Source: Massospora cicadina
Taxonomy: Eukaryota > Entomophthoromycota > Entomophthoromycetes > Entomophthorales > Entomophthoraceae
DNA: 64,000 nt
Reading direction: 5' to 3'
Assembly (NCBI GenBank): GCA_022478985.1
Contig: JAKSZP010008040.1
Coordinates: forward strand, 99,791 to 163,790
Part shown: piece by piece, positions 1-11,459 of the stretch
Numbering within the stretch: position 1 is the first letter of the stretch
How the letters are laid out: each line of letters begins with the position of its first letter
The notes under the pieces: generated by a model
What the model was told of the DNA's origin: nothing
Database searches by the model: none
What the model saw: the letters and a program-made list of their open reading frames with translations, nothing else
Translations under genes and position numbers: made by a program

Positions 1-207
1 TTGAAATATTGGCAAATTGGTTTGCCAACTGAAGACTAAGAGAAAAGCGTGAATCATCACAGCAAAGGGACTTTACCAATCAACTCAGATGTCCCAAGGC
101 CTTTTTAATGTGCCTTCGACGTTTTAAAGAGCCATGGACGCCATATGAATGACTTGAAGTTGTCCTGAGTCCTGGTGTACTTGGATGACATAAATGTGTT
201 CGTTAGG
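1..207 (+). pseudogene. A1 reverse transcriptase, first part (interrupted)
   Basis: Frame 1 gives a Ty3-type RT segment starting in the palm (KYWQIGLPTED) and reaching VLVYLDDINVF, with the YLDD catalytic box at 178-189. Stops at codons 13, 39 and 56 show decay. The frame runs to the LINE-a target duplication at 208-224 and is resumed after LINE-a at 5,470 with RHLEKVFKRL, the normal continuation of this RT. The protein start is upstream of the window. Confidence 0.85.
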
Positions 208-224
208 ATTTTCACTGATTAACT
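208..224. repeat. LINE-a target-site duplication, left copy
   Basis: ATTTTCACTGATTAACT, 17 bp, identical to 5,453-5,469. It bounds LINE-a exactly. Confidence 0.95.
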
Positions 225-303
225 TTTTATTTCTCGTAACAATCACTTTAGTTTATTATGATTTGATTCAAACAGCAAATTTGGATAATCACACACAGGA
301 AAG

Positions 304-1461
304 ATGGGCGACTTTATCAATAAAAATAATGCAACATGGGCGAGCGTCGCGGTGAGCGGTGTGCTTAATGGTGCAACTAAGGGCAAGAAACGCCCTGGAG
401 GGGGACCAGGAACCCAATCTGCAAAGAAATTGCAAACTCAGACACCGTCTGGGTTTATGGTGTTCACTGTAAAGCACGCGCAATATATGTACTTTCAGTT
501 CAACCAACCCTTATCAAAGGTGGAACATGGGATAAGACTCTTCCTTGGGGATGAGTCACTGACCCTGTGGGAGAAGACATGTGAGGCACAGCCCTCACCT
601 TTCCCTCATGCGGTGTATGTAGCTACCAACAACATGGGCTGCATCTGGATCGATATTGGTTTTGAAACAGCCAATGAAGTCAATGCCACAGCAAAAGTCT
701 GTGTGGAAATTGCCCTCCCCAAGGGCAAAAAAATTGTGTGCACCGCGCGCACCAGATGGAACAAAGCAAAAACTTTGTTCATCTCTTTTGACTCGCTCCC
801 CACCAACCTTCCTCATAAGGTAATCAAGGAGGAGTTCTGCAAAGGTCTTGTGGCCTACGGAGAAATCCAACAACTTGAATTACAGCGATTTCGCTTAATG
901 CCCAACCTGTGCATGGGCAAAGCTATCGCTGTAATCAACCCCTTCCCAGAAGTGGAAGAGGATTTATCCAGAATTCCCCGCGCAGCAGAATTTCACTTTG
1001 CAGATGGGGGCCAATCAGCTGCATTCTGAGTTACACCGGAACGCGCACCACCCATTTGCAACCACTGTGGCTCACTGGGCCACAAGGAACATGCATGCCC
1101 TGTGAAAGAGGGCTTAATGGAAAATGTTTATTGTGAGGAAGCAATGGATGAAGATAATGAAAACTTCGCCAAAATGACTGATGGTCACCACCCATTCCGC
1201 TGGGGTGAAGATGGACTATACTCCATCGTGGACCCAGTTACAAGCAAACAACGTAAAGCAGCACAAAAAGCCTGCAAGCGAGCAGTAGCTGAAGCAGCGG
1301 CACACGCGGAGTCCGCCATTAATCCCAGACAAATTTGGGAGGATATTTCGGATCTTCACCAAACCAACCAATCAGAACAATATGCCCAGGCCAAAAATTT
1401 TCACAGTAACCTGACTGAGTCACAAAGCGACATCAGTCATGCACATATTAAGAAACAATGA
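304..1461 (+). pseudogene. LINE-a ORF1 (RNA-binding, gag-like) with one in-frame stop
   Basis: The ATG at 304 opens a 385-codon frame broken only by TGA at 1,027-1,029. The same frame continues downstream, so the two apparent ORFs are one protein. A CX2CX4HX4C zinc knuckle (CNHCGSLGHKEHAC) is encoded at 1,057-1,098, shortly after the TGA. The N-terminus is basic (KGKKRPGGG) and the C-terminus is Ala/Lys rich. ORF1 proteins of this type bind element RNA. The ORF1 stop (TGA, 1,459-1,461) overlaps the next ATG as ATGA. The TGA at 1,027 is probably a CGA-to-TGA change, which is an inference. Confidence 0.85.
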
Positions 1462-4400
1462 AACCACAATTTGGGCGAAAATGTGGTGCACAATTAACTA
1501 AAGTCAAACTCAAAAATATAAAATCCAATCAACAATCCGCATCAAATCAACATGAGACCTGTGCAGGAAAAGTTGATGCAAATGAAAAAAACCGCAATTC
1601 CATTGAATCGTTGGGTCATATCAAGGGAACCAACAATGGAAGTGAAAGAGTTGGAGTACAGACGCGGAGCATGGCCAAAATGAGCCGCGGTGGGATAGGG
1701 CCAGAGGGCCCTCCCAACCGCTCCTGAGGCGCCGCAGGCACCTCAGTGTCAATAGGGATGCTAAACATCGCGGGAGCCAGGGCTCATACGTCCCAAGCCA
1801 AAAAGCTGGCATTCCTGTGAAAACCTCTTGTAGACATCTTGGCCATCCAAGAAACCCATTGCCTACAAGGGGAAGAAGAATCCTGGTCAACCAGGGTCGC
1901 ACCATCACAATCAGTATGGACATCTCACTGTGGGGTGATTGTCCAAAACAACAAAAAATTTAAAATTACAAATTTGTCATCACACTTGCATGGTCAAGTC
2001 CTGGTAGCAACAATCACATGCCAAGAGGAATTAATCTAATAGCATGTATCTATGTACCGTGCACTGCAACCAAGAGAAAACAATTTTTGAAAAAAATTTT
2101 ACTCTCACCCTCCCACCAGATACCATTATGTTAGGCGATTTCAACTGCTGGGATAATCCTGATATGGATCAATGGCCTAATCCCAGGGGATACCCACCTG
2201 GACACATTGAATTCCGCACAATGAAGGCATCTCTTGGCTTAAAGGATGCTCTTCCCCCAGTTCACCACTCCTTCCCCACATGACGCGGCCCAACATACGC
2301 AAGGGAGCGCTCATATTGATGAGTCGCATTGACCACATCCTCATCCCACAATCCCACTGCTCAAGAATCTCCAAATTTATAACAAAAAAGATCAATTTTT
2401 CTGACCACCAATTAGTTACGGTGCAGTTATCACCAACCCAATCCCACACACAGGTGTCGCCTTGGAGAAAGCTTCACCCAGAAAATATAAAATTGCCTGA
2501 GATATCCAACTGGGTTGAAAACAAGGCTACAAACCCAGAATTCACAGCCCCATTCACTTTAGAGTCCATTGGAACATAGGAAAATTTCAAAAAGGATTTA
2601 ATCAACAAAACCTGACATATTACATCATGTAAGTATACCGCGGACACGGCCACAATCAAATGTACCTTGGCAGAACTAGGCCACCTGGAAAAAAATACTC
2701 CGAGATCTGGATATAGCCCCAACTGGGGATGCAAATGGGCAGAAATTTCTGCCCGACTTAACAATCTCATCTTTGAACACCAACACAGAATCAAAGTATT
2801 AAACAAAGGTAAGTTCATAGAGGAAGGCAAAACCTGTTTGACATACTTTTTCCACCAATTCCACTCCTGTGGAAACCAGCCCACATGCACACAGGTCCAC
2901 AAGGCCAACGGCACTGTGGCAACCAACCCTGAGGAGGTCAAGGCGGAAGTACACCGATATTACACCAAATTATATCGTGAAATGCCAACAGATTCACAAA
3001 AATTAAATAATTTATACAAACTGCCGAGATACAAAGTACACCACCAAATTACAATATACTATCTCTTATTACATGGGAGGAGCTTTGGGAGACAATTCGC
3101 GGTGCACCTCTTAGGAAATGCCCAGGGCCTGATGGGATACCCTACGAATTTTACAAAAAATATTTTCAACAAATCGCCCCCTCCTATTGGCGTCTATGAA
3201 CCAGAGCTTGTTGGAAACACGCCTATTACCAGGAGGCCATGAATCCTACGTTATAACCTTGTATAAAAAGGGTGACAAGTTGGACCTGGCCAACTGGCGC
3301 CCAATTGCACTCTCCAACACTGACACAAAAATTCTAACAAAAATTTTAGCAGCTAGATTAGGTGCAATTGCATCTGAAGTCCAATCACCCAACCAATTTG
3401 GGTTTATACCAGGGCGTTTACTCTGGAACAACATTCACCCTGTTGCAAACATTTTCCAATCCAAAGCAACTGGTGCCCTGGTCTTCTTGGATCAGGAAAA
3501 GGCGTATGACCGTGTTAGCTGTCCATACCTAAAAGAATGTCTACATGCCTTCAAACTCCCACCAAGATTCGTAAAATGGGCGATGCTCCTAACAGAATCT
3601 GCAACCATGGCTGTATGCGGCCCTGGATTCCTAATAAAAAAGATTAAACCACACAGAGGGCTCAAACAAGGGGATCCCCTCAGCCCACTGCTATACAATT
3701 TCAGCTTTGACCCACTCCTCTGAGTAACTGACTCACGTCTCATGGGGATAACCGCACAAGGACAACCAACAGTCAAGATACTGGCCTTTGCAGATGACTG
3801 CATAGCAGGTATAGCAAACAAAGAAGATGCCTGACATCTGGAACGCACTCTAGAGGAATACTCCAAGGTGAGCAATGCATCGCTCAACAAAAGAAAGACA
3901 GAAATCATCCTCTTAGGAAAATACACAAACAATTGGGCCACAACATCAGAACCTCATACCAACACACGAAGAAAAAACCCAATCATTTTACCCTTTGCAA
4001 CACCTCCCACCACCACTCCTGTATGACACCTTGAAATCTGGCTAGAATCAGGGGGATATGCTAATGAGACAATGGAAAGTAACCTGTTACAACGGGTATC
4101 CAAACGCGTCGCCTCCCTCAAGGGAAGAACCCCAGGATTAACAGGACGAGTTACAGTTGCTAACTCGCTCATCCTCACAATACTGTGGTATCAGGCCCAC
4201 GCGATTGCCTTCTCACCTACCTTTATAACCTCAATCCGCGCGCTTATCCAGGGCTGGCTGTGGCCTGGCTTTCACCCTCCTATACGGATGGAAATACTAT
4301 TTGGCCCACGCTCAAGTGGAGGCATGGGACTAATAGATTTCGAGAGCCATGCCAATCACATACTAGGTACCTGGATAAAGGAAGTCCTTGCTCCAGACCT

Positions 4401-5295
4401 CCCGCAACAACATTGGTCCAGAGCAGAAAGGACTAACTTTACACAGGCGCTCAAATTAACCAACCCACATAGTCCACCCAGACTACTTTCATACCTTGCC
4501 AAGCACCCTACTGCAACGGGTCTGCATGGAACTCTCATTTCAAACTTATCCTCCAAACTATTCGCTGTATGGGATGGACCATAGAGCATGGGTACTTTAC
4601 AGGGAAGGGGACGACCCAGACCCCAATTCAAATTAAGAAACCCAGAAAACCACCCCCAGAGAGATATGCTCGCAACAACCCCAAGCATAGCAAGGATAGA
4701 ATACCTAGATATGTTGGACATTCCCTATGATTTAACCACACAGAAGGCAATGTGGAAAATGACTCACCACCCACTCCTACAGCTGAGGATAAGAGCAAAC
4801 GCCTAGCGCTGTCTGAGAAGGACCTATAGGACGGCGGACTGTTCCAACTCCCTCCACAAAACATGTGCAGTATGTGGAGGGGAGGGATACCTACATCACC
4901 GCCTAGAAACATGCCCCCCAACCAAAGCTATATGGCAGGAAGTCGCACGCCTGCTTAAGATCCAAAACAAACAGGAATTCTTGATATCAAAGAGCATCTT
5001 CATGCTCCAGATCGAGTCACCAATCCCATCTACCCTCCGTTCCCTAATAATACCCATTGCAATGTGGACAATCCACACAATTGCATTAGATGCGTTCAAG
5101 GGCACGGTCCCAACCATTCATGGGGTTATTAACAGATTCCATGTCCACTTACTGGAGCACTTCCAAGCCTGGCTCTATGGATATATGAGACTAAGGCAAA
5201 AAGCGCTCATAGAATTATGGTTCCCACTCTGGTTCCTCTACACATACCCTTTCCTTCACACCTGCTCCATAGCAGGTGAAACCCCCTCAGAGTAG
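1458..5295 (+). pseudogene. LINE-a ORF2: endonuclease, reverse transcriptase, zinc motif
   Basis: ORF2 opens at the ATG overlapping the ORF1 stop. Stops at 1,725 and near 1,818 and a frameshift near 2,040 break the endonuclease. APE motifs are visible: DILAIQETH near 1,840, LGDFNCWDN near 2,135, and SRIDHI with SDHQLV at 2,320-2,420. The RT spans about 3,190-3,800: WRPIALSNTDTK, FIPGR, FLDQEKAYDRV, LKQGDPLSPLLYN, then FADDC near 3,790. A C-terminal CX2C-H-C motif (CAVCGGEGYLHHRLETC) lies near 4,870-4,915. The frame ends at 5,295. No RNase H domain is seen. Confidence 0.85.
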
Positions 5296-5452
5296 TGCAC
5301 TAACCCCCCCATACATGGCAGTCCCTCTGGCAACAGGGGTAATTTGAGTACCCTGGGGAGCCCAATTTTATATTTGTCGGTTATTTCCTTAGTTTTACGT
5401 ATATTTGGTAATGTCCATCCCCTGGTCAGCTTACCTTGGTTAAATAAAAAGA
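5296..5452 (+). other. LINE-a 3' UTR and tail
   Basis: Non-coding sequence ending CTTACCTTGGTTAAATAAAAAG. LINE-b ends with a related CTACCTTAAATAAA on the opposite strand near 11,219-11,236, so the tail motif is shared by the two LINEs and may be the RT recognition end. Confidence 0.7.
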
Positions 5453-5469
5453 ATTTTCACTGATTAACT
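5453..5469. repeat. LINE-a target-site duplication, right copy
   Basis: Perfect copy of 208-224. The A1 RT reading resumes directly after it. Confidence 0.95.
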
Positions 5470-6240
5470 ACGCCACTTGGAAAAAGTCTTCAAGAGACTG
5501 TCCATGACTAATATGGAGATAAAGCCTAGGAAGTGCCAATTATTCAAAAGAGAGTTGGAATATCTGGCTTACATCATCAATTCCAGTGGACTGCAGCCGT
5601 AAACCCTGAAAATTGAAGCCAAAGAGTGGATGGCCATCCCAATAAGTGCAAAGATATCCAAGCGTTTCCTGAAATGGTCAGATGTTAATAAAGATTCATA
5701 TAGGATTTTGTAAGAAGCACCAAGCCCTTTTTCCATTTGCTGAAGAATCCAAAGAAAGGATTTGTATATTAAAGAAGAGGCAAAGAAGTCTTTTGATGAA
5801 TTATGTCAGTATTTTATTCTCCAATTTTGAAAAATTTAAATTTCAATCAGGAGTTTATAATACAGACTGATGCTTTGTTAACAGCAATTGGCGCCATTAT
5901 GAGTCAAGTAGATGAACTCAGGGACGAGCATCTGGTAGCTTAAGTGAGTCAGACGTTATCAGCAGCAGAACGGAATTAATCCGTTACTGATCATGAATGA
6001 CTTGCAGTGATTTAAGCCTATAAGCAGTTTTGGGTGTATATTCATGGTATGCACTCTAAAGTGGTGACGGACCACTCCTCCCTGCATTGGCTGCATAACC
6101 TGAAAGAACCAAAAGGACATCTGGCCCAATGGGCACTGAAGCATCAAGCTTACAACTTTTAGATAATCCACTAAGCAGGAGCTTTCAATCAAAATGCGGA
6201 TGGCTTATCAAGGCTCCAATGGTCAAGCGTTACATTATTG
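5470..6240 (+). pseudogene. A1 RT end, connection and RNase H
   Basis: After LINE-a the RT resumes (RHLEKVFKRL, IKPRKCQLFKRELEYL), followed by the connection segment (KNPKKGF near 5,745). RNase H follows: IQTDALLTAIGA near 5,860 with its first Asp, VSQTLSAAERN, LAVI-AYKQFWVYIHG, VTDHSSLHWLHNLKEP, and the closing NQNADGLSRL near 6,190-6,215 with its Asp. Stops interrupt at several points. The same domain in A2 and A3 aligns throughout, but those copies lack the RT before it. Confidence 0.82.
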
Positions 6241-7445
6241 AGATGATGAACTATTCCAGTGGATGATTGATGTAGAAATTGGGAACGAGCCCTGAGAAAT
6301 CCAAGGCGCACTTTAAAAAGCAATGGAAAACCTCAAGATCAAGGATGGACAATTATTCAATATGATTGAAGGAAGTCAACTGCTATAGAAAAAACTGTCA
6401 GAACAAACAGCAATAAAAAGCTGCACACAAGGTTGGTGAGCATAAAGCTTGAGGAAGACAACTAACCAAATTTGCCCTTACTATTACTGGGAGTCTATCA
6501 ACTATGATGTGGCCGATTATCTGGATTGCTGCGTGGAGTGCCAGTTGTATAAACCACACAAGAACACATCATATATTAACTGGTCTGCCCTGGGTTTGCC
6601 TGGCATACAGTGTCCATCAACGTGATGGGACCACTGGCTATGAGCACTGAGAGGAGTCAAATATATTATAGTTGAAATTAATCATCTGACCAGATGGGTA
6701 AAGACAAAGGCCCTGGAAAAAGTGGACGCTACAAGTACTTTACAATTTATCCTGAATAAATTTGTTTACTGCCATGGATGCTACAAGTCTTGTTGAGAAA
6801 CAAGAGAATGAATTTCACGTCCCACGTGATCCCAAGGTTTAATGGAATAATTGGGAACCAAGGAGTCGTGTCAGTACCCTACAAGCCAGAAGTGAAAGTA
6901 TTGGTAGAATGAGTAAATAGATTGCTGGTCTTGACGCTGAGGAATCTGGTTGCTGGAAAAAATTCTGCATGGGTAACCTAATTTAGTTTGGTGAAATTCA
7001 CATACAACATTAGTCAGCATATGGCGACAGGAAAAAGGCCATTTGATTGTTGTACAGAAGAAAGGCCGCATTACAACTGATTCTATATTTCAGTGGTTGA
7101 ACCAACATTGGGGATGAGTGCCAAGCAGTACTTAATCTGACTTTTATTTATCCTGATCAAAATTCAGTTGAAAGCATTTGATATGGCCTTGAAGAAAAAG
7201 ATCAAGGCCAAGACAAAGAACAATTAGAACCAACCAGCATTATCCAAATACCATGTAGGCAATAGGGTAGCATATTGTGACATGCATGAATTTGGGAGAA
7301 GAAAAAAATTAGATGTGCTGTGGTCAGGTCCATTTGAGAATATTGCCAAAACGGCAACAGATGCATATTCCATAAAGATTATTGCAGATGGAAGAATGGT
7401 TAACAGGTTCTATGCGAAGTACCTAAAGCAGTGGATCCAAAAAAT
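6241..7445 (+). pseudogene. A1 integrase
   Basis: The zinc-binding region is recognisable as DVADYLDCCVECQLYKPHKN near 6,510-6,560. The core is heavily decayed but aligns to A3 41,530-42,050. The C-terminal domain is the best preserved part (7,282-7,440): MHEFGRRKKLDVLWSGPF, then DAYSIKIIADGRMV and FYAKYLKQW, a Ty3-type GPF/GPY module. There is no chromodomain after it. The C-terminal end runs into the hairpin array. Confidence 0.75.
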
Positions 7446-7620
7446 AAGAATGTCCCAAAGGACTTCTGGACCATTGAGATGGTTATATTCTAACAATTTT
7501 TGGTCAAGTCCTAAAAAAGGACTGCTGAACCAAAATAAATAGTTGAATATTAAAATAAGACCTCTAAACCGTGAAAACTGAGTGGATAGAGTATACCTAG
7601 GAACCAGTTTGGGGAAATAA
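7446..7620 (+). repeat. A1 3' hairpin array
   Basis: Spaced copies of a GGACYTCTGRACCA-type box, the first followed by a complementary TGGTTA, then TACCTAGGAACCAGTTTGGGG. The same composite module lies after integrase in A2 (19,495-19,650) and A3 (42,421-42,590), and again before pol in A2 and A3. Confidence 0.65.
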
Positions 7621-7751
7621 TACATAAAAAGATGGATAACTGAACCGAGTAAATGTCATTTATCATAAAAAGAATAAGAAAAAACAATAAAAAATTGATA
7701 AAATTACTAAAGGAAGAAAAAACCCTATAAGAAAGTGGTTAGTTTATAATT

Positions 7752-9490
7752 TTAATTGTTATCCTTGTCTTGGGGATGATTCCGCTTATGTCGCCTATTG
7801 AGGGTGGGAGAATGTATGACAGTAGGAGTATATAAGCCAATATAATCTATTTGAGATAGAACTCTAGAAAGGGATAGAACCACTTGAAGCCAAATTTGCT
7901 GGGCAGAAGCTGAGCCTTGAGAGAATGCTATGAGGGGAAGAGAAATTAAAATGTCAGTACTTGCCAAACATGATACTCTCAATAGAGGAGAAAAGCAATG
8001 GAAAAAAGAGGCTGTTGGTGAATAACCAAAATATTCATGATAGGGCTTCAGCGATGGAAGATTAGTCTCAAGTGCTTGCCAGTGGGCTTCATTGAGAACG
8101 TTGGACATATGGGCCAGCACGGTGCAATGTACACTGGGAGGAGGTTGCCAAATCATGCCTTCAATCAGAGCCAATAGGGGGAGGCATCAATGCAAAGTTC
8201 CAGAAATAAGGTAATTCTGCAAAGAGAAAACAGCATCCTGAATGTGATGGCTGAGAGCTTCTTGGAAGCAGAAAGAATGATGGAAATTGGGGGGTGATGA
8301 AAGCTTTGTGGCCCAACTGTGAATGATTTGGATAGCAAAAAGTGCATAGGATGCAACATCTTGATCTAGTATGCTTGAGAGGTCAGCAGTGTTCAGAGCC
8401 TCAGCAAGGGCCTCAGTTACTTGGTTCCTTAATTAAGCATATGAGAGCTCAAAGTGTTCTTAATTCCTGATAGTTAGATCAGTCAAAAGAACAGCTGGTT
8501 TATAATATTGGCCGAGCCAAAAAAGAAACTCTGGAAGCAAGTTGGAGCCAGCACTCAATAACTGACTGATATTGGATGGCATTGCTTCAATAGGCTTGAC
8601 TATTTTAATAGATTAACCGCAAAAGGAGCCAAATCTAGCAAAGTGTCAAAGTTTAATTTGTGAACTGATGGAAGAGGGAATTGGCCGTGTTTTGTTTGAG
8701 ATGGTCGCTACTCTAGTTTCATTGGGATTGGATACCCTTTCCAATAGTTCAGTAGAAGGACTACCTACATGCGCTTGACTTTGAGTATGGGTCCTAAGGG
8801 GGACCATAAAAGAGATTTCTTCAAGCAGTATGACTCATCAATTGGAAGTGCGGGCATTTCAGAAGAAAGATTGACAAGATAATGCTAATACCAAGAGTTA
8901 AAAGAATTTGACACATGAGCTGAACAAACTGGTAGTCAGACTTTTTTGTTGACATTATCCACTTTGGTATTATTTAGGATCTAATTTAAAAAAAATAATT
9001 TCTAATTTATAAAATAAGCTTTATAAAAACGAAAAATGCAAGAATGATATGAGCAAAAAAGTTATAAAGAAAAAAATAAAAAGAGCAAATATAAATAATC
9101 ATTCTTTTCTTTGCAATGATAAAGATATTGATGATAGTAATCTACTGTTAAGGATGAGGAGGGAGATCAAGGAATTGAGGATTCTGAACTAAGATCATGA
9201 AAATAAAAAAGGGTTGTATGCCCTGACTGGGGGGAAACTGGCTTTCCAGGACTAGCATCATTAGAAATAAACCAACTAGACCAGCATGGCAGTGGGTTGT
9301 GAGGACCTTACTCTGATGAGGCAGTAGCGATAAAGAAAGGAAGAGAACTGCAGGCTTAAGATTCTCATGAGCAGCATCAAGTGCAGAAAGGTCTGTGTTT
9401 CACTGGAAATTAAGAAGAATTCGACCTGGTTCAAGGCAGCATTCTCCTTTCCTGATCTTATTCTCATTGAAAATATAGTTAAGAGAGGGA
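7752..9490 (-). pseudogene. A1 antisense ORF (aORF), between pol and 3' LTR
   Basis: This region of about 1.7 kb reads on the strand opposite to pol. The best stretch (8,174-7,752) gives LAHMSNVLNEAHWQALETNL, then SQGSASAQQIWLQV, and ends NRRHKRNHPQDKDNN-stop. A2 encodes LAHMSSVLDKAHWQALKTNL, SQGSASAQQTWFCV and a C-terminal RRHRWNHPHFKDNQ-stop in the same place, so differences are mostly conservative and the stop position is shared. Upstream, HSWATKL and the N-terminal LDAAHENLKPAVLFL also match A2. I recognise no family; function is unknown. Several frameshifts are present and the start codon cannot be assigned. Confidence 0.6.
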
Positions 9491-9491
9491 A

Positions 9492-10740
9492 TGTGTTAGG
9501 ATTTCTGCCCAACTTTCCATCTTCTTAGGTTATCTGCTGGTTCACTAGGGGATAACTAACTCTTGCAAATGAATCAGATATAGGTTGAACTCAATTTTTG
9601 ATTAGTAATGTCCAGGGTTTTTAGGTGATTTGCCAGGTTTGGATCCATTAGGGGATCAGCTCATGTGAATGCTTAAGGTCTCATTGGGTAGAATTTTCAA
9701 TAAAATTGTGGCATCTGATAGTTGATCATTGATTAACTATTAGGTGTACCAATTTAACTTTATCAGTTTTCATCACTAATTTATTGGGAATTCAATCAGC
9801 AGCTGTGAGGTGGGTGATGCCACCTGCAACTAGCAAATCAATCTGTTGATTTGCAACCTGCTATAATGAGTAAAGAGTCCCATTACCTAAGCAGGTCACT
9901 AGCCAAATGTAGTTGGCTTACTGTGATTGAGCGGGAACATTAGAACACAAGTTTCCTGAATCTTTCCATTTTCAGGCTACTGGGATGTCTGGCGGAGGAA
10001 TTCCTAGCCCAATGGAGAAGATCATCGCTGGTATGGACTTCTTAGGAAATAAAATGGCAACAGCTGCCGCTTCATGGCTGAGGTGCCACTGAGGAGTTGG
10101 GCACCAAATCCACTCCATAAATTCCCTATTATTTTGAAAAAGTAGATTAATTTATATTTTAAAAAAATATTTGAGGTGGGTTGACCTTGGGACAAATATA
10201 CCACACTGAGAATTTTTTATAGCCAGTACAGGTTTCAAACTCAAAACCTGCACTAGGGGTGGAAGCGGTTTTACCCACTTGGCTAACCACCTTTTAATTA
10301 ATATTTTACCAAATCTAATTTAATATTAAGTTATATTCATCTTCAGTTATTATTATTGTAGTACAATAATTGTGAACCCTTTTTCATGATAAAGATTAAG
10401 ATTAGAAATCTTTAGAAAAGAAGCAGACCTTTGAAGTAGTTCTCCACTGACTCAGCGTGATGGAATTAAGTCTGAGAACCTCTGAATCTGAGAGTGGATC
10501 AAGTTCAGCTGAGATCTGGAAAGAAGTCTCTAATTGTCAAACTAATCAATAACTCATGTATCATTCCATGGTTAGCATTGGACCACATTTGGGTTATTTA
10601 TTCAACTACAAATAATTGTTGTCATACTAATATTGCTCATAAATTTATTACTATCAAGCAACACAAATTGTGCACATATTCAAACCTGTACAATTAGTCG
10701 CTGGGAATTATCAGCAACATAGCCAGAATTAAGCCATTGG
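9492..10740 (+). repeat. A1 3' LTR
   Basis: It begins TGTGTTAGGATTTCTGCC, matching the start of the A3 LTR at 46,529. Similarity continues through the TGATAG...TTAACTATTAGGTG block, the CCTAAGCAGGTCACTAGCC block and, near the end, AACACAAATTGTGCACAT and AAACCTGTACAA. A SINE is inserted at 10,162-10,293. The exact end is blurred by divergence. Confidence 0.7.
10162..10293 (-). mobile_element. tRNA-derived SINE, copy 1
   Basis: A 132-bp element on the - strand in the A1 LTR. On its own strand it begins with a tRNA-like segment containing a box A-like TTAGCCAAGTGGG and a box B-like GAGTTTGAAACC, then a unique body (TTCTCAGTGTGGTATATTTG) and a T-rich end. It is flanked by 15-bp duplications (10,147-10,161 and 10,294-10,308, one mismatch). 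It aligns over its whole length to copy 2 at 12,011-12,141. Confidence 0.85.
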
Positions 10741-11218
10741 TATTCTTTTTTAGAAGAAGTAGAGTAATTACTGGTCCCAGATTTTAACAATTTATTCAAT
10801 ACTCTTGATGTCAAATTATTAATCCGCCGTCCTAAATAATAATCACTTTGACATCCTTGGCCTCAGTCACCGGTGTCAAAATGCACCAAGTTCCTGTCAT
10901 GAATGATCCCCCAGCACTTCCCTGATCATAAAATCAACAAACTAGATCAACCCAACCAAAATGATGAGCTTAAATTGGTTTATTTATCATAAGTTAACTT
11001 ATTAAAACTCAATAAGCTGGCAACCATCCTTGACTTATTTAAACCCAATTTCAATTATTATTTGAAATAATTGTCTAGTTAACATCCCAACACAGGTTTA
11101 ACTAAGTTTCTAGATTATCCTTTTTCACTCATCAGAAGCTATAAGTTGATGAGCCGCATTTGAGCTTATAAATCTCAAATTAATTTTGGTGGGATGCTAC
11201 TTAAACTCCTATTAGATG
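10741..11218. other. Unassigned AT-rich sequence between A1 and LINE-b
   Basis: No ORF, repeat or element similarity recognised within the window. It could be the original locus or a further eroded element. Confidence 0.5.
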
Positions 11219-11459
11219 TTTATTTAAGGTAGGAGAACCATGGGACCAACACTATCAATAAGAAGAAAATAAGTAAACTAATTAAAAAAAGAGAGAGAAA
11301 ACCTGCATAGGAGCATTTAGTCCCAATGCCAGTAATTTAACTGATTCAATCTCTGTCATCAGGAATAAGGGGTTTAGGACAAGGGGGCAAGGCTGGCTGG
11401 TTTTAAGGTGTTATCATAATTTTCAGATATGGGAACAAATGTCAACATGCAGAAATCAG

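Larger units (their letters stand above)
225..5452 (+). mobile_element. LINE-a, near full-length APE-type non-LTR retrotransposon
   Basis: A 5,228-bp element with a 79-bp 5' leader, ORF1 with a zinc knuckle, ORF2 with apurinic endonuclease, RT and a C-terminal zinc motif, a short 3' UTR and an A-rich TTAAATAAAAAG tail. It is flanked by a perfect 17-bp target duplication, typical of target-primed reverse transcription. It splits the RT of A1. I see no RNase H domain after the RT, which argues against a typical Tad-clade element; the clade is not assigned. Several nonsense and frameshift lesions make it inactive, but it is much less decayed than LINE-b. Confidence 0.93.
1..10740 (+). mobile_element. 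Family A Ty3/Gypsy element A1, 5'-truncated by window edge
   Basis: Order on the + strand: RT (1-207, resuming at 5,470), RNase H, integrase, hairpin array, antisense ORF, 3' LTR. The start lies outside the window. LINE-a interrupts the RT. Unlike A2 and A3, this copy keeps the RT core with a YLDD box at 178-189, so it represents the RT-bearing form of the family. It is the most diverged copy: its 3' LTR aligns only loosely with the A2 and A3 LTRs. Every reading frame carries stops. The right edge near 10,740 is estimated from LTR similarity. Confidence 0.8.

Noticed and set aside
595..873. Open frames on the - strand inside LINE-a ORF1
   Set aside because: They overlap the real ORF1 and have no counterpart in LINE-b.
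10162..10293. tRNA gene on the - strand
   Set aside because: Box A and box B are present, but there is no cloverleaf, and the same unit with an unrelated body and target duplications recurs at 12,011: it is a SINE.
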